NCBI GenBank assembly: GCA_029268515.1
Contig: JAQWNP010000002.1
Span: forward strand, 62,001-126,000
DNA: 64,000 bases
DNA from: Phycisphaerales bacterium
GTDB lineage: Bacteria; Planctomycetota; Phycisphaerae; Phycisphaerales; SM1A02
Reading direction: 5' to 3'
Shown: piece after piece, positions 53,688 through 64,000 of the stretch
How positions within the stretch are numbered: position 1 is the first letter of the stretch
How the letters are laid out: every line of letters begins with the position of its first letter
Translations under genes and position numbers: made by a program
Notes under the pieces: model-generated
What the model saw: the letters and a program-made list of their open reading frames with translations, nothing else
Told to the model about the DNA's origin: nothing
The model's database searches: none

Positions 53688-54376
53688 GAGAACACGGTTC
53701 GTAGTGGATTGAGAATTACATTGTCACGACCCGGTATGATGACATCAGCGATCTCAAGTGATTCTTTTAAGGCCTCTTGCGAGAGCTTTAAATCCCAACT
53801 AGTGGAAAGAACCTCACCGCGTTGCAGGTGTTCATCAGATGGTATGGCATCACCAGAGATCAGTACGGTGCGCCTTGCTTCAGAAAGTATGAGTCCGCAA
53901 CAGCCAGGTGTAACGCCAATTAAGGGGAAGAGATCGACATTGGCTAAGACATGATCTGGAGCGGCCTCAATGCGGCCCAGAATTTCTAAGTCTTGCTCGT
54001 AGAGAGCCGCCAAATCAAAGTTCTCATCAGCTAACGCTTCGCTATTACGTACTTCAAGTGTTTCGCTGGCAGCCTCTATTTCGGGTTGGTACATCAACCA
54101 GTGTGCGTCAGAAAAAACAGAAAGACCACGGCGGTTTTCAATATCGAAAGAGGTCAGGAAAACACGTGAGATCTGCTCGGGGCGAATGTTCGTTCGCTCT
54201 GAGAGCCGGGCTAACAAAGCCGCCGGTGGTAGCGAAGGATTGACGAGCACATGCTCGTCTCCGACTGAGACAAGCGTCGTGGTGCTATGGCCCGTTCGTG
54301 TATCACTCTGTTCATTCCAGATCGAATTGGCGGAGAGTGTGCCAATTGAGATAATGCAAAATTGTGGATAGGTCAT
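53684..54376 (-). CDS. Degenerate metallo-beta-lactamase-fold protein
   Basis: A 230-residue protein with the MBL order of strands but with missing ligands. The HxHxDH motif is replaced by LTSFDIENRRG; the TPGHT segment by GVTPGCCGLIL; the final His by PGRDNV. Only the ISGDAIP Asp remains. It is therefore probably not a zinc hydrolase; it may be a binding or regulatory partner of the coupled secreted protein. No signal peptide, so it is cytoplasmic. The call rests on pattern similarity. Confidence 0.6.
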   Translation of the reverse strand: MTYPQFCIISIGTLSANSIWNEQSDTRTGHSTTTLVSVGDEHVLVNPSLPPAALLARLSERTNIRPEQISRVFLTSFDIENRRGLSVFSDAHWLMYQPEIEAASETLEVRNSEALADENFDLAALYEQDLEILGRIEAAPDHVLANVDLFPLIGVTPGCCGLILSEARRTVLISGDAIPSDEHLQRGEVLSTSWDLKLSQEALKESLEIADVIIPGRDNVILNPLRTVFS

Positions 54377-54388
54377 AAGAGGTTTGGT

Positions 54389-54958
54389 TTACTCAATGGA
54401 GTCATCTCGAACGAGCTTTTGAAGTGGGGTTTTGGGATCCGCTTGTAATTTGCGAAGACGATCAATGACAATCTGTGGAACGATTGAATTCAGCCGGTTC
54501 ACATCACCACCCATCGCTGCAACCTGCCGTATCAGACTCGAACTGGTGTACGCATAGGGCTCGCCAGTGACCACAAAGACAGTCTCAATGTCTGCGACCT
54601 GGCGATTCGTAATAGCCAATTGACATTCCATCGCCAAATCGCTGATGTTGCGAATGCCTCTGATCAAAGCACAGGCTTGTTTTTCTCGAGCAAAGTCAAC
54701 AGTGAGCCCTTCATACGATTCAACTTCAACGGTGGAGCCACTGTCATCTTCAGCAACCAATTCATCAATGAGGCGTTTTGTCATGTTGATACGTGACTTG
54801 ACGGAGAAGAGCGTTGGCTTCTCCGGGTTAACACCGATTCCCACAATGAGATGGTCAAACATCTGGCGGGCTCGACGTACGACGTCAAGATGTCCAAATG
54901 TCATCGGGTCAAATGACCCTGGGTAGATAGCGATATGAGATAAAGCACTGCCAGTCAT
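54389..54958 (-). CDS. coaD: Phosphopantetheine adenylyltransferase
   Basis: Penultimate step of coenzyme A synthesis. The 189-residue protein has the nucleotidyltransferase motif YPGSFDPMTFGHLDV (about 12-26), LIRGIRN near 98-104, and YAYTSSSLIRQ near 134-144. It is slightly longer than the usual 160 residues because of a C-terminal tail. It ends 12 bases upstream of the MBL-fold gene's start region, same strand. Confidence 0.95.
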   Translation of the reverse strand: MTGSALSHIAIYPGSFDPMTFGHLDVVRRARQMFDHLIVGIGVNPEKPTLFSVKSRINMTKRLIDELVAEDDSGSTVEVESYEGLTVDFAREKQACALIRGIRNISDLAMECQLAITNRQVADIETVFVVTGEPYAYTSSSLIRQVAAMGGDVNRLNSIVPQIVIDRLRKLQADPKTPLQKLVRDDSIE

Positions 54959-55032
54959 GATTGGGTCATTCTATCGCCAGAAGAGACGATCTGAATCCCC
55001 ATTCATCGTGGCTGATGCGGTATCGCTGGGTC

Positions 55033-55078
55033 AAAAGAAAAAAAGGCCCCGTCCGGGGAGGCAAACCAGTACGGGGCC
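55033..55078 (-). terminator. Intrinsic terminator of the hotdog/ACP unit
   Basis: On the minus strand, GGCCCCGT pairs with ACGGGGCC, followed by TTTTTTTCTTTTGA. This is a clear terminator for transcription coming from 56747 down through 55252, insulating coaD. Between it and 55252 I see no gene. Confidence 0.88.
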
Positions 55079-55251
55079 GATCCAGGGGGCTATGAATGTC
55101 GAATCGATAGGAGTTTCCATTTCCCCTGGCCATATGCAAGCTCTTGTTTGGAAGCAAAGCCCAAGCCCATCCAATTGAATGGTCTGGGAGAGGAAGCATC
55201 ACGTATGGGGGATCTGGAGGGGGAAAACCGAGTTATGGGCACCTATTGCCA

Positions 55252-55779
55252 TCAAGGCAGGAGATGCGAGAGCCCAGCATCCTCGAGCAAGAATGCAAAG
55301 TTATCGGAGAATACAAAGTTCTCTTCTGGAAACTCGATGCCAGACATATTGCGGTCCAGGTGGCCAAACATGAGATCCACAGTGCCAACTCTTTCCCACT
55401 GACGAGCGTTCGGCTGGGGACCACGAAGACGTACATCAATAAAACCACTGGTTGCAGCGCCTTGGTCATCGAGGCGATCAAGCTCGGCAGAGAAGCGTAT
55501 GAGTTCCCCTACCCCAATTTCGCGATCAAAGCTGGCTTTGGTAATTTTGGCCAGCACGACTTTTTCAGAGAATCGAGTTGCGGTGCCTACAAGAATACCG
55601 GCAGCTTGAGCCATACCCTCTATAACAAATGTAGATGGCATCGTTGGTGGCAACGGGTTTCCCTCGCTGTCCATAGGACTGTGGAGCTGTTCTTCGCCCG
55701 GCGTCACTGCCTTGATAGCGCGAAGGACTTTGCCTTCTTCAAAGTCAATGATCTTGTCAATCCAGAGCCAACGCATCAA
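55252..55779 (-). CDS. Hotdog-fold FabZ/FabA-like protein
   Basis: A 175-residue protein (Met at 55779 or 55776). It has a hotdog motif PSTFVIEGMAQAAG, with the family Glu, but the HFPGxP segment is replaced by HSPMDSEGNPLPPTMP, placing the nearest His 21 residues before the Glu instead of 14. It may be a dehydratase with a shifted His or a non-catalytic partner. It follows the acyl carrier protein by 70 bases in a three-gene unit that ends at the terminator. Confidence 0.75.
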   Translation of the reverse strand: MMRWLWIDKIIDFEEGKVLRAIKAVTPGEEQLHSPMDSEGNPLPPTMPSTFVIEGMAQAAGILVGTATRFSEKVVLAKITKASFDREIGVGELIRFSAELDRLDDQGAATSGFIDVRLRGPQPNARQWERVGTVDLMFGHLDRNMSGIEFPEENFVFSDNFAFLLEDAGLSHLLP

Positions 55780-55849
55780 CCAATAATCTCCATAACCCTA
55801 AAAACTGGGCATATCCATCGCATTCGGAGAAAGATCAACTCAGAACTTT

Positions 55850-56251
55850 TTATGAGTCAAGCTTGCGAGCAACAAAGTCAACGATTGACGCAACAGTCAA
55901 TGCATCTGCAACCTTGGTGACCTCACGTTCATCTTCGATCGATGAAAAATCAACGTGAGGCATTCTTTCGCGAAGCATTTCAATGCCTGCGTCTGTCAGT
56001 CTCCCGTCCTGTACCCAATCAGCATTTTCCATCAGGTTCTCAGGGAACAATTCGCCCTGAGAAATTTTGAATGGCTTTTCGGGTGTAGAGAAAGCTTTCT
56101 CTAGGCGGAAGACGATGTCGAGGAAGTCAATTGACTCGGCCTCAAGATCTTTGGTCAGACTTGCGCCCATGGTGATGTCCTCTTGATCCGCACCAAGTGC
56201 ATCTTCGAGAACTTCTTTGACTTGGTCGTATATCTCGTCGCGATTGAGCAC
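55850..56251 (-). CDS. Acyl carrier protein with extended C-terminus
   Basis: A 133-residue ACP. Its phosphopantetheine Ser is in LEAESIDFLDIVFRLEKAF (normally DSLD; the residue before Ser is Glu). The start is GTG 56251: CAGGAG lies six bases upstream and there is no suitable ATG, so the longer open frame to 56527 is rejected as it runs antisense through the FabZ region and has no translation signal. The domain after the third helix is about 50 residues longer than usual. It carries intermediates for the two hotdog proteins. Confidence 0.85.
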   Translation of the reverse strand: MLNRDEIYDQVKEVLEDALGADQEDITMGASLTKDLEAESIDFLDIVFRLEKAFSTPEKPFKISQGELFPENLMENADWVQDGRLTDAGIEMLRERMPHVDFSSIEDEREVTKVADALTVASIVDFVARKLDS

Positions 56252-56321
56252 GCCGCGCTCCTGTAGTTTCAATTCAGTCTGATTGCCCAAGAACCTACGT
56301 AGGCTCTCATGGCATCCACTC

Positions 56322-56747
56322 TCACACGGATTGAATAGCCGCGGTGGTGCGGACGGGTCGCATGGTAAACCGTCCGGTTGCAGCTGTCGCCCCCAGCTCC
56401 GGTGCTTCTTCTGCTGTGGCGGCCAGGACCCGCCCGGAGGCTCTGCAGTTGACCTCACCATTTTCGAGCCTCTTGATGAGTTTAACCTCGATCCAGAGTG
56501 CATCGCCTGGGCGGACCACATGCCCAAATTTCATTGCTTTTACCTGTCCGAGCACGAATTGGTCACCTTCTTCGCCAAGCATGACTCGAGCTGCCTGGGC
56601 CATGGCCTCGACCATAAGGATGCCTGGCAGCACCGGAAATCCAGGAAAGTGATCGCGCAGGTACTCTTCAGCAAGCGAAACCTGCTTGATGGTGACCACC
56701 CGGTCGGGGGTGCGTTCAACAACCTGGTCCACCATTCTGAACTTCAT
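56322..56747 (-). CDS. fabZ: 3-hydroxyacyl-ACP dehydratase, FabZ type
   Basis: A 141-residue dehydratase with the full active-site block HFPGFPVLPGILMVEAMAQ (His at about 33, Glu at about 47) and the later FGHVVRPGDALWIEV strand. The length matches FabZ. It is the first gene of the hotdog-ACP-hotdog unit. No fabD, fabG or ketosynthase is near; the ketosynthase pair at 16592-19161 is about 37 kb away. Confidence 0.92.
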   Translation of the reverse strand: MKFRMVDQVVERTPDRVVTIKQVSLAEEYLRDHFPGFPVLPGILMVEAMAQAARVMLGEEGDQFVLGQVKAMKFGHVVRPGDALWIEVKLIKRLENGEVNCRASGRVLAATAEEAPELGATAATGRFTMRPVRTTAAIQSV

Positions 56748-56862
56748 AACAGCACTTAATTCCTTACTTCAGCTGGCAAGAACCTAGCAGAGATAGGCCT
56801 TGTAGCAAGAGCCATCGGTGCCGCACCTCAAAAAACCCTTTTTTGGGAGATCTAGGCACCTT

Positions 56863-56894
56863 GGCAGAGGGCCATCTAAGGGCTATCCTCTGCC
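56863..56894. other. Hairpin upstream of atpD
   Basis: GGCAGAGG (56863-56870) pairs perfectly with CCTCTGCC (56887-56894) around a 16-base loop that can extend the stem with GCC/GGC. It lies about 100 bases before the atpD start in the divergent gap. A CAAAAAA-CCC-TTTTTTG inverted repeat lies nearby, at about 56829-56845. Either could be a leader element; no known motif. Confidence 0.3.
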
Positions 56895-56950
56895 GTTCAT
56901 CAGGGTTCTAGCGATTCTTCGTGACCGCTTCCGCGCGGGGGTCGTCATGA

Positions 56951-59961
<3,011 letters not shown>

Positions 59962-60030
59962 TCCTCAACAGCGGCGCCAGTCATTGAAAATGGATGCCCG
60001 TTCTAACGTATAACAACGAGGAAATGCAAA

Positions 60031-62130
60031 ATGATGGTGAGCTCCCCCACTTCGCAGCGTACCAAGGTTTGTAGTCAATGTTTGGTGTTTGCAATACTGC
60101 TCTGCGGACTTGCCACAAAGATGGCAGTTGCCCAAGAATTGGCTGGCGGCAAACCGATTGCAGTCCCTGCTGATCAAGTCTCTGCGCATGTTGATCAGGC
60201 ACTTGCCAATGCAGATGAGCAAATAGCGGTGATCGTCGCCATTCCTGATGATCAGCGGAACTTTGATAACACTGTTGGTGCAATCGATGATTTGCTCAAT
60301 GAGCTTGAGAATCAAACCAACATGAACCAGTTCTTGTCATATGTATCACCAGATTCTGACATTCAGACAGCTGGTCGTATGGCAACAGAAAAGCTTGATG
60401 CATGGCTCATCGACTTCGGAAAAAATGAGGGTTTATATCACGCGGTGAGCGCGTACGCCGCTACCAACCCACAGTTAGAGGGTGAGCAGGCAAGATTGCT
60501 TCGTGATGCAGTGCGAGACTATCGGCGTGCTGGAATGGATCTTTCGCCCGAGGCCAGAGCACAGCTCACCGCAATGCAAAAGCAGATCGCCAAGCTTGCT
60601 CAGGAGTTTGACACCAATATTCTTGAAGATGAGACGACGGTGCTTTTGACACGTGAAGAGCTCGTTGGCATGGACGATGATTTTATTGATGGGCTCAAAG
60701 AATCAAATGGCGTGTATGTTGTGACGCTTGATTACCCCACGTTTGGGCCGTTGCTTGACTATGCTGATGATGAAACCAGCCGCCAAAAAGTGTGGACAGC
60801 CTATAAGCGTCGCGGGGGTTCTAAGAACGTTCAGGTGCTCGAGAACATGCTTGAACTGCGTGCGCAGGTCGCAGAGATGCTGGGCTATGAAACTGCCGCT
60901 GATTATGAAACTGAAGTACGAATGTCTAAGAATGCCGGCCGTGTTGCGGAATTTTATGCTGGCCTTCGGCCAATTGTTCGTAAGAAGGCGGAGCAGGATT
61001 GGAATGAATTCACGCAAGTGAAGCGTGATGACACGGGTGATCCAAATGCCGTCTTGCGTCCGTGGGATTTTTCGTACTACGTGGGTAAGCTGCAGCAAGG
61101 TAAATATGCTGTTGATTCAAAAGAAGTGCAGAAATATTTCCCTATCGATGGGGCGATGGAAACCATTTTTTCAATCAACAACAAACTCTTTGGTGTTGTC
61201 TTTGAAGAAGTCACCGATCAGGCGACAGCATACGGGCCGGCCCTTTGGCACGAAGATGTCAGACTCTTCTTGGTCAAAGATGAGGATTCTGGCGAGACAC
61301 TGGGCATGTTCTATCTGGATCTGCACCCCCGTCCAGGAAAGTATGGACACGCAGCGCAGTGGGGCGTGCGTCAATCGAAGACACTTCCAAATGGCGAGCG
61401 CCAAGTGCCAGTGGCAGCATTGGTGTGTAACTTCACTAAGCCAACATCAGATAAACCATCACTGCTGACGCACGATGAGATGCAGACATTTTTGCATGAG
61501 TTCGGCCACGGTATTCACACGATTCTTTCCGACACACAATATGCTTCGCTTGGAGGCACAAATGTGGAACGTGATTTTGTAGAAGCGCCAAGTCAGATGT
61601 TGGAAAACTGGGTGTGGGAACCAGAGATTCTTGCAATCTATGCCCGCCATTACGAGACTGGCGAGCCAATCCCACCGGCGCTTGTAGAGGGGATGATTGC
61701 TGCCAAAAACCTTGGCTCGGGTATGCTTGCGGAGCATCAGATCTACTACGGGATGGTCGATCAGGCGTATCACAATGTGCCCGGTGGTGAGGTTGATACA
61801 ACGCAGCTCGGTCTAGATCTCTTTGAAGATATCGAGCTATATGAGGCCGTTCCAACCACCCGCTTTCAGGCAGGCTTTGGCCACCTGACGGGGTATCAAG
61901 CAGGCTACTACGGATATCTTTGGTCCCTCGTTTTTGCTCAGGATATGTATGAGCGTTTTGGTGAGCTGGGTCTATTGAGTCCAGAAGCAGGTGACTATTA
62001 CCGCCAGATGATTCTCTCGCGTGGTGGTAGTCAGGATGCAATGGATATGGTTGTTGAGTATCTTGGCCGTGATCCGCGGATGGATGCTTTCCTGAATCAT
62101 CTGGGTCTTGATCCACAAATGGATCAATAA
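60031..62130 (+). CDS. Exported M3-family oligopeptidase
   Basis: A 699-residue metallopeptidase of the thimet/oligopeptidase A group. The signal peptide ends near AVAQE. The zinc motif is FLHEFGHGIH near residue 488, followed by the downstream Glu helix (VEAPSQMLENW). The long N-terminal helical part closes a deep channel. Start ATG 60031 has GAGGAA upstream. It is 69 bases after the FKBP gene on the same strand and probably degrades peptides in the periplasm. Confidence 0.92.
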   Translation: MMVSSPTSQRTKVCSQCLVFAILLCGLATKMAVAQELAGGKPIAVPADQVSAHVDQALANADEQIAVIVAIPDDQRNFDNTVGAIDDLLNELENQTNMNQFLSYVSPDSDIQTAGRMATEKLDAWLIDFGKNEGLYHAVSAYAATNPQLEGEQARLLRDAVRDYRRAGMDLSPEARAQLTAMQKQIAKLAQEFDTNILEDETTVLLTREELVGMDDDFIDGLKESNGVYVVTLDYPTFGPLLDYADDETSRQKVWTAYKRRGGSKNVQVLENMLELRAQVAEMLGYETAADYETEVRMSKNAGRVAEFYAGLRPIVRKKAEQDWNEFTQVKRDDTGDPNAVLRPWDFSYYVGKLQQGKYAVDSKEVQKYFPIDGAMETIFSINNKLFGVVFEEVTDQATAYGPALWHEDVRLFLVKDEDSGETLGMFYLDLHPRPGKYGHAAQWGVRQSKTLPNGERQVPVAALVCNFTKPTSDKPSLLTHDEMQTFLHEFGHGIHTILSDTQYASLGGTNVERDFVEAPSQMLENWVWEPEILAIYARHYETGEPIPPALVEGMIAAKNLGSGMLAEHQIYYGMVDQAYHNVPGGEVDTTQLGLDLFEDIELYEAVPTTRFQAGFGHLTGYQAGYYGYLWSLVFAQDMYERFGELGLLSPEAGDYYRQMILSRGGSQDAMDMVVEYLGRDPRMDAFLNHLGLDPQMDQ

Positions 62131-62221
62131 GTTCTTCTCTTTGCGTACGTGGGTAGAGTTCATTGACTGCGTGTCGTGGTGCGCTCTCATCTAAACAGGC
62201 CATTTTCTTTACACTTTCATC

Positions 62222-62923
62222 ATGTCTGTACGGGTTGGTATCAATATCGTGCTGTTGGCGTGCAGTATTCCGCTGGTTGCAGTGGGAGTCATCTGGTACC
62301 TCACCACGCTCCCACCTTCCTGGTATCAACCACTCGCAGGGGACGATCCCGTGGTCATGCGTGCAGGTGAACTTGGCGAGATGCAACTTGTTGAGGCTTT
62401 CCAGCTCATTCGGGAACCGAATGAGCTGTGGCGAATTCGTATCGATGAGGCGGTTGTCAATGCTTGGATTGCAGCCCGTCTGCCAGATTGGATGGAGGGC
62501 CAATTTGAGGCTCGGTTTCCCGAAAGCGTCAACCAACCCCAGTTGAACTTCGTGCCAGATGAAATCCAACTAGCCACCTGGTTTGGCAACACCGACTCAC
62601 CATCTTGTGTTGTTGCCGGCTTTGAGCCAGAGGTGCGCGACGGTGAGCTCTTTTTACGGGTATCAAGTGTGGGCCTTGGCCGCATTTCAATTCCTGGTGA
62701 CCCAATGGCCCGGGTCATTAAATACCTGCGTTCTGCGATCCCAGAGGCAGAGCTTGATCAAGAAATGGCTGATCAAGCAATCGCCACAATGCAGGGACAG
62801 CAGGGGTTTTCCTCCATAGTTCCCCTATTTGACGGCCGTCATGTGTTGATCAGGGATGTGGTGGTCGAAGATGGGAGCCTCCTCCTGACGGCTGAGACCC
62901 AGATCGGCGAGCTCTCAGATTAG
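62222..62923 (+). CDS. Membrane-anchored protein of unknown function
   Basis: A 233-residue protein with one N-terminal helix (about 6-28) and a soluble domain of about 200 residues with beta-rich segments (LWRIRIDEAVVNAWIAARLPDW, GRHVLIRDVVVEDGSLLLTAE). The ending resembles anchored lipid-binding-like domains (SMP or LPS-type), but I cannot name a family. It lies between the peptidase and nuoG, 70 bases before nuoG. Confidence 0.65.
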   Translation: MSVRVGINIVLLACSIPLVAVGVIWYLTTLPPSWYQPLAGDDPVVMRAGELGEMQLVEAFQLIREPNELWRIRIDEAVVNAWIAARLPDWMEGQFEARFPESVNQPQLNFVPDEIQLATWFGNTDSPSCVVAGFEPEVRDGELFLRVSSVGLGRISIPGDPMARVIKYLRSAIPEAELDQEMADQAIATMQGQQGFSSIVPLFDGRHVLIRDVVVEDGSLLLTAETQIGELSD

Positions 62924-62993
62924 CCCAAAGCGCCGTGCATCGAGCGTGGGCCGCTGCTACGATTGCCTTCTCAGACAAGTCCCGGGAATCATC

Positions 62994-64000
62994 ATGCCTT
63001 CAATCACAATCAACGAACAGACCTACGACTTCGATCAGGGGCAGACGATCCTGCAGATCGCGCTTGATCATGACTTGCCGATTCCCCACTACTGCTATCA
63101 CCCTGAGCTCTCAATTCCCGCGAATTGCCGAATCTGTCTCGCTGAGGTTTGGGCACCAAATCCACGGAACGAAGGCAAGCTTGAGTCCATGGGCAAGCTC
63201 CTTCCAACCTGCCAGACGCATGCACAAGATGGCCAGGTGGTTTATACCGAGAGCCCAAAGGCGATCGCCAATCAAAAGGCAGTGATGGAGTATCTGCTCA
63301 TCAACCATCCAGTTGATTGTCCGGTCTGTGATCAGGCAGGTGAGTGTTATTTACAGGACTATGCCTACCAATATGGGCGTGGGCAATCGCGTTTTACAGA
63401 AGACAAGATCAAACAACCCAAGAAGGATCTTGGACCACATGTATTGCTGTACGCTGACCGGTGCATTATGTGCACACGATGCGTGCGATTTACGCGTGAG
63501 GTGACAGGAACTGGAGAACTCCTTGTGCAGGGCCGTGGCGGGCATGAGGAAATAGATGTGTTTCCAGGTATGGCTTTGGATAACGAACTCAGTGCAAATG
63601 TCATCGACATCTGCCCTGTTGGAGCACTGCTCGATAAAGATTTTCTGTTCCAACAACGAGTTTGGTTCCTCAAGAGAACAGCATCGATCGATGGTTTGAC
63701 CTGCTCTGGTGACAATATTTCGGTCGAACATAATGATGGTGTTGTCTATCGCGTTAAGCCCCGTCCCAACCCATTCCATAAGCAATGGTGGATTACCGAT
63801 GAGGTTCGCTATGGCTGGAAATTTGTTCACGCGGAAGAGCGGTTGCGAGTGCCAGCAATTCGTGGTCAAGATGCATTTGAAATGCCAGAGGCCGGGCATG
63901 CTTGGGAGGCGGCTTATCACGAAGCGAATGCCCTCATGCGAGCCTCTAAATCGATGCTCGTACTGGTAAGTCCAATGTTGAGTTGTGAAGACGTCTGGTT
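62994..64000 (+). CDS. nuoG: NADH-quinone oxidoreductase subunit G (3' end outside window)
   Basis: The N-terminal 335 residues of complex I subunit G. It starts at ATG 62994 and stays open to the end of the window. Visible cluster ligands: HYCYHPE, ANCRICLAEV and LPTCQTH for the [2Fe-2S] site; HPVDCPVCDQAGECYLQD for the N5-type [4Fe-4S] site with a His ligand; and CIMCTRCVRF plus DICPVGAL for a further [4Fe-4S] cluster. A molybdopterin-type domain begins at about 220. nuoF would be expected upstream but the anchored protein is there, so the nuo cluster seems to start here or be split. Confidence 0.95.
   Translation, partial: MPSITINEQTYDFDQGQTILQIALDHDLPIPHYCYHPELSIPANCRICLAEVWAPNPRNEGKLESMGKLLPTCQTHAQDGQVVYTESPKAIANQKAVMEYLLINHPVDCPVCDQAGECYLQDYAYQYGRGQSRFTEDKIKQPKKDLGPHVLLYADRCIMCTRCVRFTREVTGTGELLVQGRGGHEEIDVFPGMALDNELSANVIDICPVGALLDKDFLFQQRVWFLKRTASIDGLTCSGDNISVEHNDGVVYRVKPRPNPFHKQWWITDEVRYGWKFVHAEERLRVPAIRGQDAFEMPEAGHAWEAAYHEANALMRASKSMLVLVSPMLSCEDVW

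Noticed and set aside
55144-55920. Long plus-strand frame of 258 codons
   Set aside because: It runs antisense through the hotdog gene and the end of the ACP gene, both of which have clear family motifs; its own product has no recognisable pattern.
56252-56527. N-terminal extension of the ACP frame
   Set aside because: It overlaps the FabZ gene out of frame; the GTG at 56251 has a proper ribosome-binding site.
61436-62569. Long minus-strand frame of 377 codons
   Set aside because: Antisense to the M3 peptidase and the anchored-protein gene; composition is that of a shadow frame with many His, Pro and Gln.

Overview
The window looks like a chromosomal segment of a planctomycete, most likely a marine member of the Phycisphaerae. 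This is an inference from gene content: secreted proteins full of DxNxDGxxD calcium-loop repeats with a dockerin-like tail, a Hanks-type kinase, several VWA proteins (one with a VIT domain), many small lipoproteins with Gram-negative lipoboxes, paired ClpP proteases, a class II DAHP synthase and a small KKATR-repeat histone-like protein. No insertion sequence, phage gene or CRISPR array was seen. Genes are dense, and 4-base ATGA overlaps are the usual operon junction.

Layout, 1-20.9 kb: the end of a phosphatidylserine decarboxylase gene; metG; a secreted TPR protein; a TPR lipoprotein plus ArsR-methyltransferase pair; a kinase overlapping a BFD-type ferredoxin; a five-gene unit clpP-clpP-lipoprotein-lipoprotein-amidase; a soluble FHA-histidine kinase divergent from holA; a 1273-residue secreted multidomain protein; a ketosynthase pair in which the upstream member has lost its catalytic triad; a TM2-domain remnant; class II DAHP synthase; tRNA-Leu(UAG).

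20.9-29.4 kb: a DoxX-like membrane protein, then a tightly overlapped operon VWA-ExbB-ExbD-ExbD-helical repeat protein, which looks like a proton-driven envelope machine. A sigma-28-type factor, two small membrane proteins, a 2[4Fe-4S]-type ferredoxin, a 46-bp tandem repeat and the 46-residue KKATR protein follow.

29.6-43.4 kb: dapB, an M16 peptidase homologue without its zinc motif, lipoproteins, a FlgM-like anti-sigma factor, a deoC-ALDH-partial ALDH catabolic unit (a split ALDH16-like arrangement), a pair of related small anchored proteins, metF, rex, a YggS homologue and gpmI.

43.4-64 kb: a histidine kinase/response regulator pair next to VWA and VIT-VWA secreted proteins; a CLC channel; a secreted protein with a degenerate metallo-beta-lactamase-fold partner; coaD; a hotdog/ACP/hotdog lipid unit with a clear terminator; an atpD gene apart from any other ATP synthase gene and overlapping a three-domain FKBP lipoprotein with a His/Asp tail; an M3 peptidase; an anchored protein; and the start of nuoG.

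GC content seems to fall from left to right: by hand count 39/60 at 12121-12180 and 27/60 at 60061-60120. Several proteins here are pseudoenzyme-like paralogues that sit beside, or would need, an active partner (ketosynthase, ALDH, M16, MBL fold). All family assignments were made by reading motifs, without database searches.
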